From assembly GCA_016927315.1 (NCBI GenBank), contig JAFGMV010000053.1, forward strand, positions 1-64,000: a stretch of 64,000 bases of DNA. Direction: 5' to 3'. The notes below the pieces were generated by a model. It ran no database searches. It was not told the origin of the DNA and saw only the letters and a list, made by a program, of their open reading frames with translations. Positions 1 to 7,314 of this stretch are shown in pieces (position 1 is the first letter of the stretch; each line of letters begins with the position of its first letter). Made by a program: the position numbers and the translations under genes. This stretch comes from Anaerolineales bacterium. GTDB taxonomy: Bacteria > Chloroflexota > Anaerolineae > Anaerolineales > Villigracilaceae.

Positions 1-433
1 ACATCCTCCGTTGAGGGGGAAAAGTTACCCGGTGGTGCGGAACGCCAGGCAATCCAGCCAGGTCAGGGGGAGTTGGGTGATCGAACTGGAAAATGGAAAA
101 CGGATGTGCATTCCATTTGGGAGCGGCGAACTTGTGGAAGCAAGAGATGGCTTGCAAGCGCCGCCCAAGGGGGATAATATGGGCCGCACTGCCGCACCTG
201 CAAGCCCTGAGGCAGCGCCAGACGCCTGACGCTGAATGGCATCTGCGTATCCCGGACCCCGTTCTGGCAACAGCCATCCTGGATCGCATTGTCCACAGCG
301 CCTATCGCCTTCAACCTGAAGGCGAATCCCAACAGAAACTCAGCGCTAATCGGGGTATGCCGCACACTTAGGGTACAATTCCTTTACCAGCGCAAGTCTA
401 TCCCGCTACTGTGCGCCATCGATTGTTTAAGCT
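1..433. other. Window edge, no gene recognised
   Basis: I see no convincing gene here. Short open frames exist on both strands, but none resembles a known protein, has a good ribosome binding site, or continues the ComM fragment that follows. It may be decayed sequence attached to that remnant. Confidence 0.4.
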
Positions 434-598
434 GTGCGTTTTCACCGTTTTGCGAACCAGCTGCAGCTTTCGGCGCGCGCCTACCACCGGGTGCTCAAAC
501 TGGCCCGCACCATCGCAGACCTGGCCGGGAGCGAGCAGATCCGGCTGCCGCACCTGGCGGAGGCTTTACAGTACCGGCCAAAGATGATGATGATGTAA
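434..598 (+). pseudogene. ComM/YifB C-terminal remnant
   Basis: The frame read from 434 to the TAA at 596-598 gives about 54 residues with the motif [19 protein letters not shown], followed by [16 protein letters not shown]. This is the C-terminal helical end of the Mg-chelatase-like AAA+ protein ComM (YifB), which acts as a helicase in natural transformation. An in-frame TAA at 428-430 closes the frame upstream, and the AAA+ core is absent from the preceding 430 bases. The family is about 500 residues, so this is a small relic, not a working gene. The frame match is clear by eye; how the rest was lost is not visible. Confidence 0.7.
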
Positions 599-641
599 AA
601 TAATAAGCGGATCAACCAGGTCTTTACATAGGATAACCGCC

Positions 642-1295
642 ATGGACCAATTAGATATGTTCAATTCGGAACCCGTCCAGGCTCCGGAACCGGAAAACTC
701 TCAATATGCCTCGCTGGAAGAACTGCTCGAAACGATCCGGCAGATGGATGACGACCCACTGGCTACCGCCGGCACCCGGATCGTCATCAGCCGGGGAAAC
801 ACGCAGGCCAGACTGCTGCTGATCGGTGAGGCGCCCGGCCCCGAGGAAAATATCCAGGGCCGGCCCTTTGTCGGTCGTGCCGGAAAGCTGCTCGATAAGA
901 TCCTGCAGGCTGCCGAGTTCGACCCGGACGAGGATATCTACATCACTAATTCCGTCTTCCGTATGCCGCCCGGTACGGACGGAAAAGCCTTCCGCAAGCC
1001 AGGCAACGAAGAAATCGAATACTACCGTCCATACGTCCGGGAGATCATACGCCTGATTGACCCGCATGTCATGCTGTTGATGGGAAATGTAGCCTGCTAT
1101 TCCATCCTCGGGCAGACCGGCATCACACGGCTGCGCGGCCAATGGTTTCAACAGCAGGGCCGTTGGATCATGCCAATCTTTCATCCTTCCTACCTGCTGC
1201 GCAACCCCTCCAAAGCACCCGGATCTCCGAAAGCATTGATGTGGGAAGATATCCGTGAGGTCCGCAAAAAGATCGATGAATTAAGCAAAAAATAA
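642..1295 (+). CDS. Family 4-like uracil-DNA glycosylase without Fe-S cysteines
   Basis: A 217-residue protein of the uracil-DNA glycosylase superfamily, which removes uracil from DNA at the start of base excision repair. Motif 1 is GEAPGPEE (62-69) followed by GRPFVGRAGKLLD; motif 2 is HPSYLLRN (181-188). Both match family 4 enzymes. Those enzymes bind a [4Fe-4S] cluster through two cysteines before motif 1, one in the KCRPPGN stretch and one in EExxxCxPF. Here these positions read DPLATAG, VFRMPPGTD and EEIEYYRPY, so none is cysteine; the only Cys is residue 152 in NVACYS. The fold is probably kept without the cluster. Activity and substrate range are inferred. It stands alone, with the ATG about 10 bases after the weak site AGGATAACC. 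Confidence 0.85.
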   Translation: MDQLDMFNSEPVQAPEPENSQYASLEELLETIRQMDDDPLATAGTRIVISRGNTQARLLLIGEAPGPEENIQGRPFVGRAGKLLDKILQAAEFDPDEDIYITNSVFRMPPGTDGKAFRKPGNEEIEYYRPYVREIIRLIDPHVMLLMGNVACYSILGQTGITRLRGQWFQQQGRWIMPIFHPSYLLRNPSKAPGSPKALMWEDIREVRKKIDELSKK

Positions 1296-1366
1296 CCTGC
1301 TTCAAGGTATAATCACTCCGGCCCCGGGCAAACACTCCGGGGTCGATTACTATGCGAGGAGTGATT

Positions 1367-2047
1367 ATGAAGCCTTCACTACGCGCCTTTCTGGATGGCA
1401 TTCAAGCCCAGCTGCCCCTGCTGATCGGTGTCCTGCCGTTTGGCATGATCTACGGCGCCCTGGCGCTGAATGCCGGACTGAGCCGGGCGGCCGCCCAGGG
1501 GATGTCGTCGATTGTCTTCGCCGGATCTGCCCAGTTCATTACCACACAACTGATACGGGACGCCGTACCGGGGCTGATCATCGTCCTGACAATCGTGGTG
1601 GTAAATTTACGGCACATGCTCTACAGCGCCTCGATTGCCCCCTATCTGCGCAAGCTGCCAATGCGCTGGAAAGCCCTGCTGGCATACCTGCTGACCGACG
1701 AAGCCTATGCGACCGTCATCACGCACTACGAAGAACAACAAACTCCCTTTTCGCACTGGTACTTCCTGGGGGCCGGTCTGATCATGTGGCTTAGCTGGCA
1801 GGTCAGCACCGGCATTGGCGTCTTCCTCGGGACCGAGATTCCCGCCGGCTGGTCGCTGGATTTCTTCATCCCGCTGGTCTTCATTGCCCTGGTCATGCCA
1901 ACCCTCAAGGACCAGCCCAGCATCTCTGCTGCCCTGTCAGCCGGCCTGGTGGCGGTCCTGGCTTATACTCTGCCCTACAAACTTGGCCTGGTCGCCGCGG
2001 CCCTGGTGGGTATCCTGGTTGGCGCCTGGCTGGAGGGACGCAAGTGA
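1367..2047 (+). CDS. azlC: AzlC-family branched-chain amino acid exporter, large subunit
   Basis: A membrane protein of about 226 residues matching AzlC, which with AzlD exports branched-chain amino acids and their analogues. Family hallmarks are the N-terminal GVLPFGMIYGALALNAGLS segment and FAGSAQFITTQL, then the RHMLYSASIAPYL loop and alternating hydrophobic helices. An ATG 15 bases upstream is in frame, but GAGGAGTGATT sits directly before the ATG at 1367, which decides the start. The stop overlaps the azlD start (GTGA), so the pair is translationally coupled. A hairpin-like GC-rich stretch (GCCCCGGGC, then CTCCGGGGTC) precedes the gene. Confidence 0.9.
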   Translation: MKPSLRAFLDGIQAQLPLLIGVLPFGMIYGALALNAGLSRAAAQGMSSIVFAGSAQFITTQLIRDAVPGLIIVLTIVVVNLRHMLYSASIAPYLRKLPMRWKALLAYLLTDEAYATVITHYEEQQTPFSHWYFLGAGLIMWLSWQVSTGIGVFLGTEIPAGWSLDFFIPLVFIALVMPTLKDQPSISAALSAGLVAVLAYTLPYKLGLVAAALVGILVGAWLEGRK

Positions 2048-2358
2048 ACATCTGGCTGGTTTTCCTTCTAGGCGGCTTGCTCACCTATGCCACCCGGCTT
2101 TCTATGATCTTCCTGCTGGGACGTATCGAAATTCCCGAACAACTGCAGCGCGCCCTGCGCTTTGTCCCCCCGGCAGTACTGACCGCCCTGATCATCCCCG
2201 AACTGGTCATGCCCTCCGGCGCCCTGATGATCAGCCTTGAAAACTTCCGGCTGATCGCGGGCATCGCCGCAGTGCTGGCGGCCTGGTGGAGTCGTAATAC
2301 GATCATCACCATCCTGGCCGGGATGGCTGCCCTGGTTCTGCTGAACTGGCTGCTCTAG
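2044..2358 (+). CDS. azlD: AzlD-family transporter small subunit
   Basis: A 104-residue protein with four hydrophobic segments, typical of AzlD. It begins with GTG inside the azlC stop (GTGA). The LTYATRLSMIFL stretch, the FVPPAVLTALIIPEL segment and the C-terminal helix pair fit the family. It works with AzlC as a two-component exporter. Its stop codon TAG lies in the palindrome CTAG (2355-2358), which also supplies the stop codon of the convergent GGDEF gene, so the two genes overlap tail to tail by four bases. Confidence 0.9.
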   Translation: MNIWLVFLLGGLLTYATRLSMIFLLGRIEIPEQLQRALRFVPPAVLTALIIPELVMPSGALMISLENFRLIAGIAAVLAAWWSRNTIITILAGMAALVLLNWLL

Positions 2359-3266
2359 ACGAAGGCCATATATACCTGGTTTCCCCCAGCGGCCCTGGCG
2401 GCGCTCATGGCTTGCTCTGCTTGCTGGATCAAATTATCCAAAAGGTTCGATGATTGGCTGATCTTATACACACAGGCCACCCCGGCGCTCAAATTGACCG
2501 CCAGCGAATCCTTCCCGTCAATCGAAAATTCAATGCCCTTCAAACCATGGATGATGCGCTCTGCGATCTTCTCTGCATCGGGGCCTTCCGTATCGGGCAG
2601 CACGATCAGGAAGCGGTCCCCGGCCCAACGCCCGACGCCATCGTATGGGCGGCTCTTTTCCCGCACCGTCCTGGTGATCACCTTGAGGACATCATCACCG
2701 ACGACCTGGCCGTGCTGCTTGTTGATCTGCATCAGGCCATCGATGTTCATCATGATCAGGCTGTATGCCGCAGACATGCGCCTGGAACGCTCCATCTCGG
2801 CCTGGGCATACTGGTAGATCGCCAGCCGGTTCATCAATCCGGTCAGGCTGTCGCGTAGAGCCTGTTCGTTGAGTTTCTCACGGGCTTCCACCAGGTTCTT
2901 TTCAAGGGTCAGGATACGCTCTGCCATGATGACCCGGGATTTCAGTTCTACCGTGCTGATGGGCTTCGAGAGGATATCATCTGGCCCGGTCATGACTGCA
3001 GAGGCGGCATCTTTGCCCTTGTCCAGCATCAAGATCAGGTAAATCCGGGTGGGGACCTGCGCAGAACGCACGATCTGGACCAGGCTCTTGTTTTCCGGTC
3101 CAAGGGAATTCTGGTCCGATACAACCATCTGGACCTCACCGCTTTCGACCTGCTGCAAGACTGCCTGGCTGTTTTCCGCCAGGAGTACCTCGTGACCAGC
3201 TTTCTCCAGGGACTGTTGGATGGCAAGCCGCTCAGCAATATCACCGTCATACACCAGTATTTTCAT
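2355..3266 (-). CDS. Receiver-GGDEF protein with degenerate active site
   Basis: A 303-residue cytoplasmic protein: an N-terminal response regulator receiver (1-115) with phosphoacceptor Asp51 in VVSDQ and Lys101 in SKPIS, a short coiled linker (115-135), and a GGDEF domain (138-300). The catalytic signature reads AGDRF (215-219) instead of GGDEF, so the Glu needed for diguanylate cyclase activity is Arg. The inhibitory-site motif RPYD (206-209) is intact and lies exactly five residues before it. Likely a phosphorylation-responsive c-di-GMP receptor rather than a synthase (inference). The longer upstream frame overlaps the divergent YjbQ gene; the ATG at 3266 begins the receiver beta-strand MKILVYDGD and is the sensible start. 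Confidence 0.85.
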   Translation of the reverse strand: MKILVYDGDIAERLAIQQSLEKAGHEVLLAENSQAVLQQVESGEVQMVVSDQNSLGPENKSLVQIVRSAQVPTRIYLILMLDKGKDAASAVMTGPDDILSKPISTVELKSRVIMAERILTLEKNLVEAREKLNEQALRDSLTGLMNRLAIYQYAQAEMERSRRMSAAYSLIMMNIDGLMQINKQHGQVVGDDVLKVITRTVREKSRPYDGVGRWAGDRFLIVLPDTEGPDAEKIAERIIHGLKGIEFSIDGKDSLAVNLSAGVACVYKISQSSNLLDNLIQQAEQAMSAARAAGGNQVYMAFV

Positions 3267-3338
3267 ATTTCTATTATATACCGGACTGATAACAGAAGAA
3301 CAGTCAATTATTGCGGCCTTGTGCGATACAATAGGGCC

Positions 3339-3764
3339 ATGAAGTGGCATAAAACCAGCATCGCAGTGCAGACCAGGGGTAAAGCTCTGTATCCATTGAC
3401 CGACCAGGTACAGCAGCAGATCCGTACCTGGGCCATACAGGCAGGCATTTGCTACCTGTTCCTGCAGCACACCAGCGCGTCCCTGGTAGTCAGTGAAAAC
3501 TGGGACCCGACCGCAAAAGCAGACCTGGAGACATTTATGGAAAAGCTGGTCCCTGAACGCCAGGCCTGGTTCACACATATCCTGGAAGGTGATGATGACA
3601 GCACTTCCCATATCCGCTCGATGCTGACTGATGTCAGTCTGACCATTCCGATCGACGGCGGAAGGTTAAGCCTGGGAACCTGGCAAGGGCTGTATCTGTT
3701 CGAACACCGCGCCCGCCCGCACCAGCGGCAGGTGTTGGTGCGTTGCCTTGAAATTGAAGAATAA
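3339..3764 (+). CDS. YjbQ/UPF0047 family protein
   Basis: A 141-residue single-domain protein of the YjbQ (UPF0047) family, annotated in databases as secondary thiamine-phosphate synthase-like; the physiological role is uncertain. Diagnostic stretches are LFLQHTSASLVVSENWD, the DDSTSHIRSML region, IPIDGGRLSLGTWQGLYLFEHR and a C-terminal VLVRCLEIEE. The length matches the family. Upstream in-frame sequence runs into the divergent GGDEF gene, so the ATG at 3339 is chosen. The two genes share a 72-base intergenic region that must hold both promoters. Confidence 0.88.
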   Translation: MKWHKTSIAVQTRGKALYPLTDQVQQQIRTWAIQAGICYLFLQHTSASLVVSENWDPTAKADLETFMEKLVPERQAWFTHILEGDDDSTSHIRSMLTDVSLTIPIDGGRLSLGTWQGLYLFEHRARPHQRQVLVRCLEIEE

Positions 3765-3788
3765 AAAGAAATCATTCAGGAGTCATGT

Positions 3789-5111
3789 ATGTTAAATATT
3801 TTTGATCCGCAAACTGCCCGGGAAAGATTGTTGAAACGCCTGCCCCCCGATGAATTCCCGGTGTCACAGCGTGTGCTGGACAGTATTAAAACTTTTTTCG
3901 GTGAAACGCTGACCCCGGAGCAGGCTGTTTCCCGCATCCTCAAAGATGTCCGCAGCCGGGGCGATGCAGCCCTGCAGGAATGGGCGCAAACACTGGATGA
4001 TTATCCTGAAAAAACTTTCCGCGTACCGCCTGAAAAGCTCCAGGCCTCACTCGCCTCCATCCCGGATGAACAGCGGCAGGCGCTGGAATTATCGGCAGAA
4101 CGCATCCGCCGTTTCTACAAGCGCCAGCCCCTGCACTCCTGGCTGATGCAGGAAGGGGATGGTTCCCTGGGCCAACTAATCCGTCCAATCCAGCGCGTTG
4201 GCCTGTACATACCCGGCGGCACAGCCCCCCTGCCATCTTCTGTCTTAATGTCAGCCGTACCAGCCCAGGTCGCAGGCGTCAGAGAAATCGTCATCGCGGT
4301 TCCACCGGTCCGCGGCACAGGCGAGGTGGCTGGCGTAACCCTGGCCGCAGCCGCCCTGGTCGGCGTCGATGAGGTGTACGCCATCGGCGGCGCCCAGGCA
4401 ATCGCGGCCCTGGCATACGGTACTGAAACGATCAAACCCGTCCACAAGATCCTTGGCCCCGGCAACCTGTTCGTTACACTGGCCAAACGCCAGGTCTTCG
4501 GTGTGGTCGGGATCGACGGGTTGGCCGGGCCGACCGAAACAATGGTGATTGCAGATAAGAGCGCCAACCCCGGTTGGGTAGCAGCCGACTTGCTGGCCCA
4601 GGCCGAACACGACGTGCTGGCCTCAGCCATCCTGTTGACGCCTTCAGAGAAACTGGCCCGGGAAGTACAGGCTGAGGTAGCCCGCAGGATAGAAGACCTG
4701 CCCCGGGCCGAGATCCTGGCCCAATCCCTGGAGAACAACTCGGGGGTGATCCTGACTCGCGATCTGGAAGAAGCCGTCCAACTGGCAAACGAATATGCAG
4801 CCGAGCATCTCTGCCTGACCGTCGCGGATCCATGGGCATTAACTGAGAAGATCAATGCCGCCGGTGGAGTCTTTCTGGGAGATTATTCCTGCGAGGTGCT
4901 CGGAGACTACGTTGCCGGGCCCAGTCACATCATGCCCACCAGCGGCACAGCCCGCTTCGCATCCCCGGTCAACGTATGGGACTTTGTTCACATTGTCAGC
5001 CTGGTGGCCCTGAACAAGGAAGCCTCGACTGAATTGAGCCGGCAGGCAGCCATTATCGCCCGCGCCGAAGGCCTGGAAGCCCACGCCCAGGCAGCTGACG
5101 AGAGAACCTGA
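3789..5111 (+). CDS. hisD: Histidinol dehydrogenase
   Basis: A 440-residue protein with full-length HisD features. HisD is the Zn-dependent, NAD-linked enzyme that carries out the last two oxidations of histidine synthesis. Visible motifs are the Rossmann-like GPGNLFVTLAK, GLAGPTET, the catalytic and metal region QAEHDVLASAILLT, AAEHLCL, and PSHIMPTSGTARF near the C-terminus. It starts 24 bases after the YjbQ gene with a CAGGAG site upstream of the ATG, so the two may be co-transcribed. No other his genes lie nearby. Orphan HisD-like dehydrogenases of other polyols exist, but the motif set fits true HisD. Confidence 0.93.
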   Translation: MLNIFDPQTARERLLKRLPPDEFPVSQRVLDSIKTFFGETLTPEQAVSRILKDVRSRGDAALQEWAQTLDDYPEKTFRVPPEKLQASLASIPDEQRQALELSAERIRRFYKRQPLHSWLMQEGDGSLGQLIRPIQRVGLYIPGGTAPLPSSVLMSAVPAQVAGVREIVIAVPPVRGTGEVAGVTLAAAALVGVDEVYAIGGAQAIAALAYGTETIKPVHKILGPGNLFVTLAKRQVFGVVGIDGLAGPTETMVIADKSANPGWVAADLLAQAEHDVLASAILLTPSEKLAREVQAEVARRIEDLPRAEILAQSLENNSGVILTRDLEEAVQLANEYAAEHLCLTVADPWALTEKINAAGGVFLGDYSCEVLGDYVAGPSHIMPTSGTARFASPVNVWDFVHIVSLVALNKEASTELSRQAAIIARAEGLEAHAQAADERT

Positions 5112-5155
5112 TCCATCGGAACAGGCAGGAACCCACCTGCCAGTAGAGGCCCGCC

Positions 5156-6268
5156 ATGCAAATACTCCCCGTCCAGAATAAATCTGAGCTCAAACAATTT
5201 GTCGAATTCCCTTACCATTTCTATAAAGATGACCCGGTCTGGGTGCCGCCGCTGCGGGATGACCAGCGTGGGATTTTCGATCCCAAACGCAACCCGCTGC
5301 TCAAACACTGTGAGTGGCAGCTGTTCCTGCTGGAAGACAAAGGCAGAATCATCGGCCGTATTGCGAGCTTCATCGATAAACTGGCTGTCGATTTCTGGGG
5401 AGAGAAGATCGGCCTGTTTGGTCACTACGATTGTATTCCCAACCCAGCTGCTTCTGAGATGCTGATAAGCGCAGCCCGGAAATGGCAGCAGGCGCGCAGC
5501 ATGCAGGCTATGCGTGGCCCCTGGAGCTTCGTCACCCAGGAATGGGGGCTGGTCGTGGAAGGTTTTGAGCCTTCCCCGGTCATCATGGCGCCCTACAACC
5601 CGCCTTACTACAGTGAACAGATGGAAGCCTCCGGACTTGAAAAGGTCAAGGACCTGCTGTGCTGGTACATATCCGCACAGGAAGGGTACCAGATCCCGGA
5701 ACGCATCCTGACCCTGACCGACACAATTGCCAAACGGTATGGTGTGCGCATTCGCCAGGTAGATATGAAGCACTATGACAGGGAAGTCCAGAGCTTTCTG
5801 GAAATGTCCAACACCAGCATTCTCGACAACTGGGGCTATTCCCCGGTCACGGAAGCTGAATCACAGGCAGTTGCAAGAGACCTGCGCATGATCCTGCAGC
5901 CCAAAGGGTGCCTGTTCGCTGAAGATGCCAGCGGGCGCCCGATCGGATTTGCACTGGCGCTGCCAGACATCAATACACTGCTGAAAGGTCTGGACGGCCG
6001 GCTGCTTCCCTTCACATTGCCCAAACTGTTGTGGGAACTGCCGCGCCTGAAGCGCTACCGGATGTTTGCCCTGGGCGTGATACCCGAATACCAGGGCAAA
6101 GCTGTCGACAGCCTGCTCTACCGGGCCTTGTACGAATCTCTGTTCACGGAGGAGCTGTGGATGGAAATCAACTACGTCCTGGAAGATAACTGGCCGATGA
6201 TCAACGCCATCAAGAAATTGAATGCCACGCCCCTGCGCCGCTACCGGATCTACCAGCAGGCGATCTGA
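5156..6268 (+). CDS. GNAT-like acyltransferase of unknown substrate
   Basis: A 370-residue soluble protein resembling the large, poorly characterised GNAT-superfamily proteins of about 370-390 residues found across bacteria. It opens with FVEFPYHFYKDDPVWVPPLR, a conserved start of that group, continues with GRIASFIDK and FGHYDC, and has a second GNAT-like half with GFALALPD and FALGVIPEYQGKAVDSLLY, the acetyl-CoA binding region. The C-terminal AIKKLNATPLRRYRIYQ is also typical. Substrate unknown. The ATG follows TAGAGGCCCGCC, and a short hairpin (GGCAGG/CCTGCC, 5124-5141) lies between hisD and this gene. It may be the third gene of a yjbQ-hisD transcript. Confidence 0.75.
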   Translation: MQILPVQNKSELKQFVEFPYHFYKDDPVWVPPLRDDQRGIFDPKRNPLLKHCEWQLFLLEDKGRIIGRIASFIDKLAVDFWGEKIGLFGHYDCIPNPAASEMLISAARKWQQARSMQAMRGPWSFVTQEWGLVVEGFEPSPVIMAPYNPPYYSEQMEASGLEKVKDLLCWYISAQEGYQIPERILTLTDTIAKRYGVRIRQVDMKHYDREVQSFLEMSNTSILDNWGYSPVTEAESQAVARDLRMILQPKGCLFAEDASGRPIGFALALPDINTLLKGLDGRLLPFTLPKLLWELPRLKRYRMFALGVIPEYQGKAVDSLLYRALYESLFTEELWMEINYVLEDNWPMINAIKKLNATPLRRYRIYQQAI

Positions 6269-6305
6269 AATCGTTCGTTCGTTCGTGTTCGATCGTGTTC
6301 GGTCG

Positions 6306-6334
6306 TTGACAAAATACTCACTCCATAATAAAAT
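6306..6334 (+). promoter_or_regulatory. Promoter of the tRNA gene
   Basis: TTGACA (6306-6311), a 17-base spacer and TAAAAT (6329-6334) form a near-consensus sigma-70-type promoter ending 11 bases before the tRNA. A low-complexity run of TCGT-like repeats lies just upstream (6271-6305). Confidence 0.8.
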
Positions 6335-6345
6335 TCTTTCCGCTT

Positions 6346-6417
6346 GGCAAGGTAGCTCAGTGGTAGAGCAGGAGACTCATAAGCTCTTGGTCGTGGGTTC
6401 AACCCCCACCCTTGCCA
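6346..6417 (+). tRNA. tRNA-Met (CAU)
   Basis: A 72-base cloverleaf: acceptor GGCAAGG/CCTTGCC, D arm GCTC/GAGC, anticodon loop CTCATAA with anticodon CAT, T arm GTGGG/CCCAC with loop TTCAACC, discriminator A. CCA is not encoded. The base pair next to the anticodon loop (31-39) is an A-G mismatch. The acceptor starts with a G-C pair, unlike initiator tRNA, so elongator Met is likely; tRNA-Ile2 with a modified CAU anticodon cannot be excluded by eye. Confidence 0.93.
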
Positions 6418-6423
6418 CTCAGA

Positions 6424-6452
6424 ACAGTCCTGTGAACCAGGACTGTTTTTTT
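6424..6452 (+). terminator. Intrinsic terminator after tRNA
   Basis: Perfect 9-bp stem ACAGTCCTG/CAGGACTGT with a TGAAC loop, followed by seven T. It ends the tRNA transcript. Confidence 0.9.
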
Positions 6453-6538
6453 CTCGAAGAAAACCGGTCTGAAGGGTCTCTGCCAAACAATGTTCCCATC
6501 AAGCCAACCTTCGAAACATAGTTCCAGGGAAGCCATTG

Positions 6539-6567
6539 TTCGCAATTTTCCGTACCCCTGTTATGAT
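6539..6567 (+). promoter_or_regulatory. Possible promoter for the small peptide and staygreen genes
   Basis: TTCGCA (6539-6544), 17 bases, then TATGAT (6562-6567). The -35 half matches 4 of 6 consensus bases. It would start transcription about 35 bases before the small reading frame at 6608. Confidence 0.4.
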
Positions 6568-6607
6568 AAAATTTTATATGGATCAAGTTTGAACTCAGGA
6601 AATCACC

Positions 6608-6718
6608 ATGCCAAGACCATCCGACAGGAATACAGATCCATCCCTTCTTTACGCCTTACTGGCAGTGATCATCATTATTGTCCTATCCATCCTGTCAAAG
6701 TGCGGTACCCTGTCATAA
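6608..6718 (+). CDS. 36-residue single-pass membrane peptide
   Basis: A short frame (ATG 6608, TAA 6716-6718) preceded by AGGAAATCACC, a good ribosome binding site. The peptide has a polar charged N-terminus (MPRPSDRNTD), one strongly hydrophobic segment (about residues 13-29, LLYALLAVIIIIVLSIL) and a short tail with one Cys. Nothing by name is recognised. It ends 42 bases before the staygreen gene on the same strand and downstream of the same possible promoter, so co-expression is likely. It could anchor or regulate a partner at the membrane, or be a leader peptide; this is inference from layout. Confidence 0.5.
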   Translation: MPRPSDRNTDPSLLYALLAVIIIIVLSILSKCGTLS

Positions 6719-6760
6719 TAATGAGACCTGTTGGTACTGGAACTACAGGAGTGAGATAAC

Positions 6761-7219
6761 ATGAGTGCATTAAATCCCCTGAAACTTCATGTCACCTTTC
6801 AAGAAGGCTTGTCGTCATCAGAGATCTCACTGCCCAGAAGGTATACGCTCACTCATTCCGACCTTACAGGAGATCTTTTCCTCACCATCGGCGCAGAATA
6901 CGACCGGAAGCAGATTTCCGGTTTCTACACCCGCCTGATGCGCGACGAAGCCATCGCAGAGTTACTGGAAGACAATCTGGGAATATCCATGCACGTATAT
7001 TGCCATGTCAGTGGAGGGATTGTTGTTGGTAATGCGGGCTGGAGATATAATATTTTTCGCCATCATCTGCCTTTGGTACTCGAGGCATTCCGCCACGGTG
7101 ATCGTGAATGGATCCACGCTCATCCACTGGTGGACGAGGCCCGGGTGATCGTCCATTTTGAATCAACCCATCCAAAATACAACCACCTGGAAGACTGGGG
7201 ACTCCTTCAAGCTTATTAA
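6761..7219 (+). CDS. Staygreen-family protein (Mg-dechelatase homologue)
   Basis: A 152-residue protein that matches the staygreen (SGR) domain almost end to end. In plants SGR removes Mg from chlorophyll a to give pheophytin a. Signature stretches are LPRRYTLTHSDLTGDLFLTI, GFYTRLMRDEAIAE, MHVYCHVSGG, WRYNIFRHHLPLVLEAFRHGD and the C-terminal VHFESTHPKYNHLEDWGLL. As I recall, His and Asp residues equivalent to His32, Asp34 and Asp62 matter in a characterised Anaerolineae homologue; all three are present at those positions. Start: ATG after CAGGAGTGAGATAAC. No chlorophyll or bacteriochlorophyll gene is in the window, so the natural substrate is unknown; a metal tetrapyrrole is the obvious candidate. 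Confidence 0.9.
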   Translation: MSALNPLKLHVTFQEGLSSSEISLPRRYTLTHSDLTGDLFLTIGAEYDRKQISGFYTRLMRDEAIAELLEDNLGISMHVYCHVSGGIVVGNAGWRYNIFRHHLPLVLEAFRHGDREWIHAHPLVDEARVIVHFESTHPKYNHLEDWGLLQAY

Positions 7220-7270
7220 CATCCATAACAAGCAGTGCCCGTGGGTAAAGAACCAGCGATGTTCGTGAGC

Positions 7271-7308
7271 AGAACGTCCCGAAGGGTGAAAGACCTTTGG
7301 GACGTTCT
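7271..7308. terminator. Hairpin between convergent staygreen and GH3 genes
   Basis: Inverted repeat AGAACGTCCC/GGGACGTTCT (10 bp) extended by an inner AAGGGT/ACCTTT helix. It lies between two convergent genes, so a bidirectional terminator is plausible, although neither side has a strong T run. Confidence 0.55.
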
Positions 7309-7314
7309 GTGCAA

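Noticed and set aside
2400-2860. Two plus-strand frames of about 135 residues opposite the GGDEF gene
   Set aside because: Antisense shadows without start signals.
6271-6305. TCGT-like repeats upstream of tRNA-Met as a possible CRISPR or attachment site
   Set aside because: Short imperfect low-complexity sequence without spacers, and no integrase near the tRNA.
6490-6759. Plus-strand frame of 89 residues overlapping the small membrane peptide
   Set aside because: No membrane segment or motif, poor start; the 36-residue frame in a different reading frame has the better ribosome binding site.
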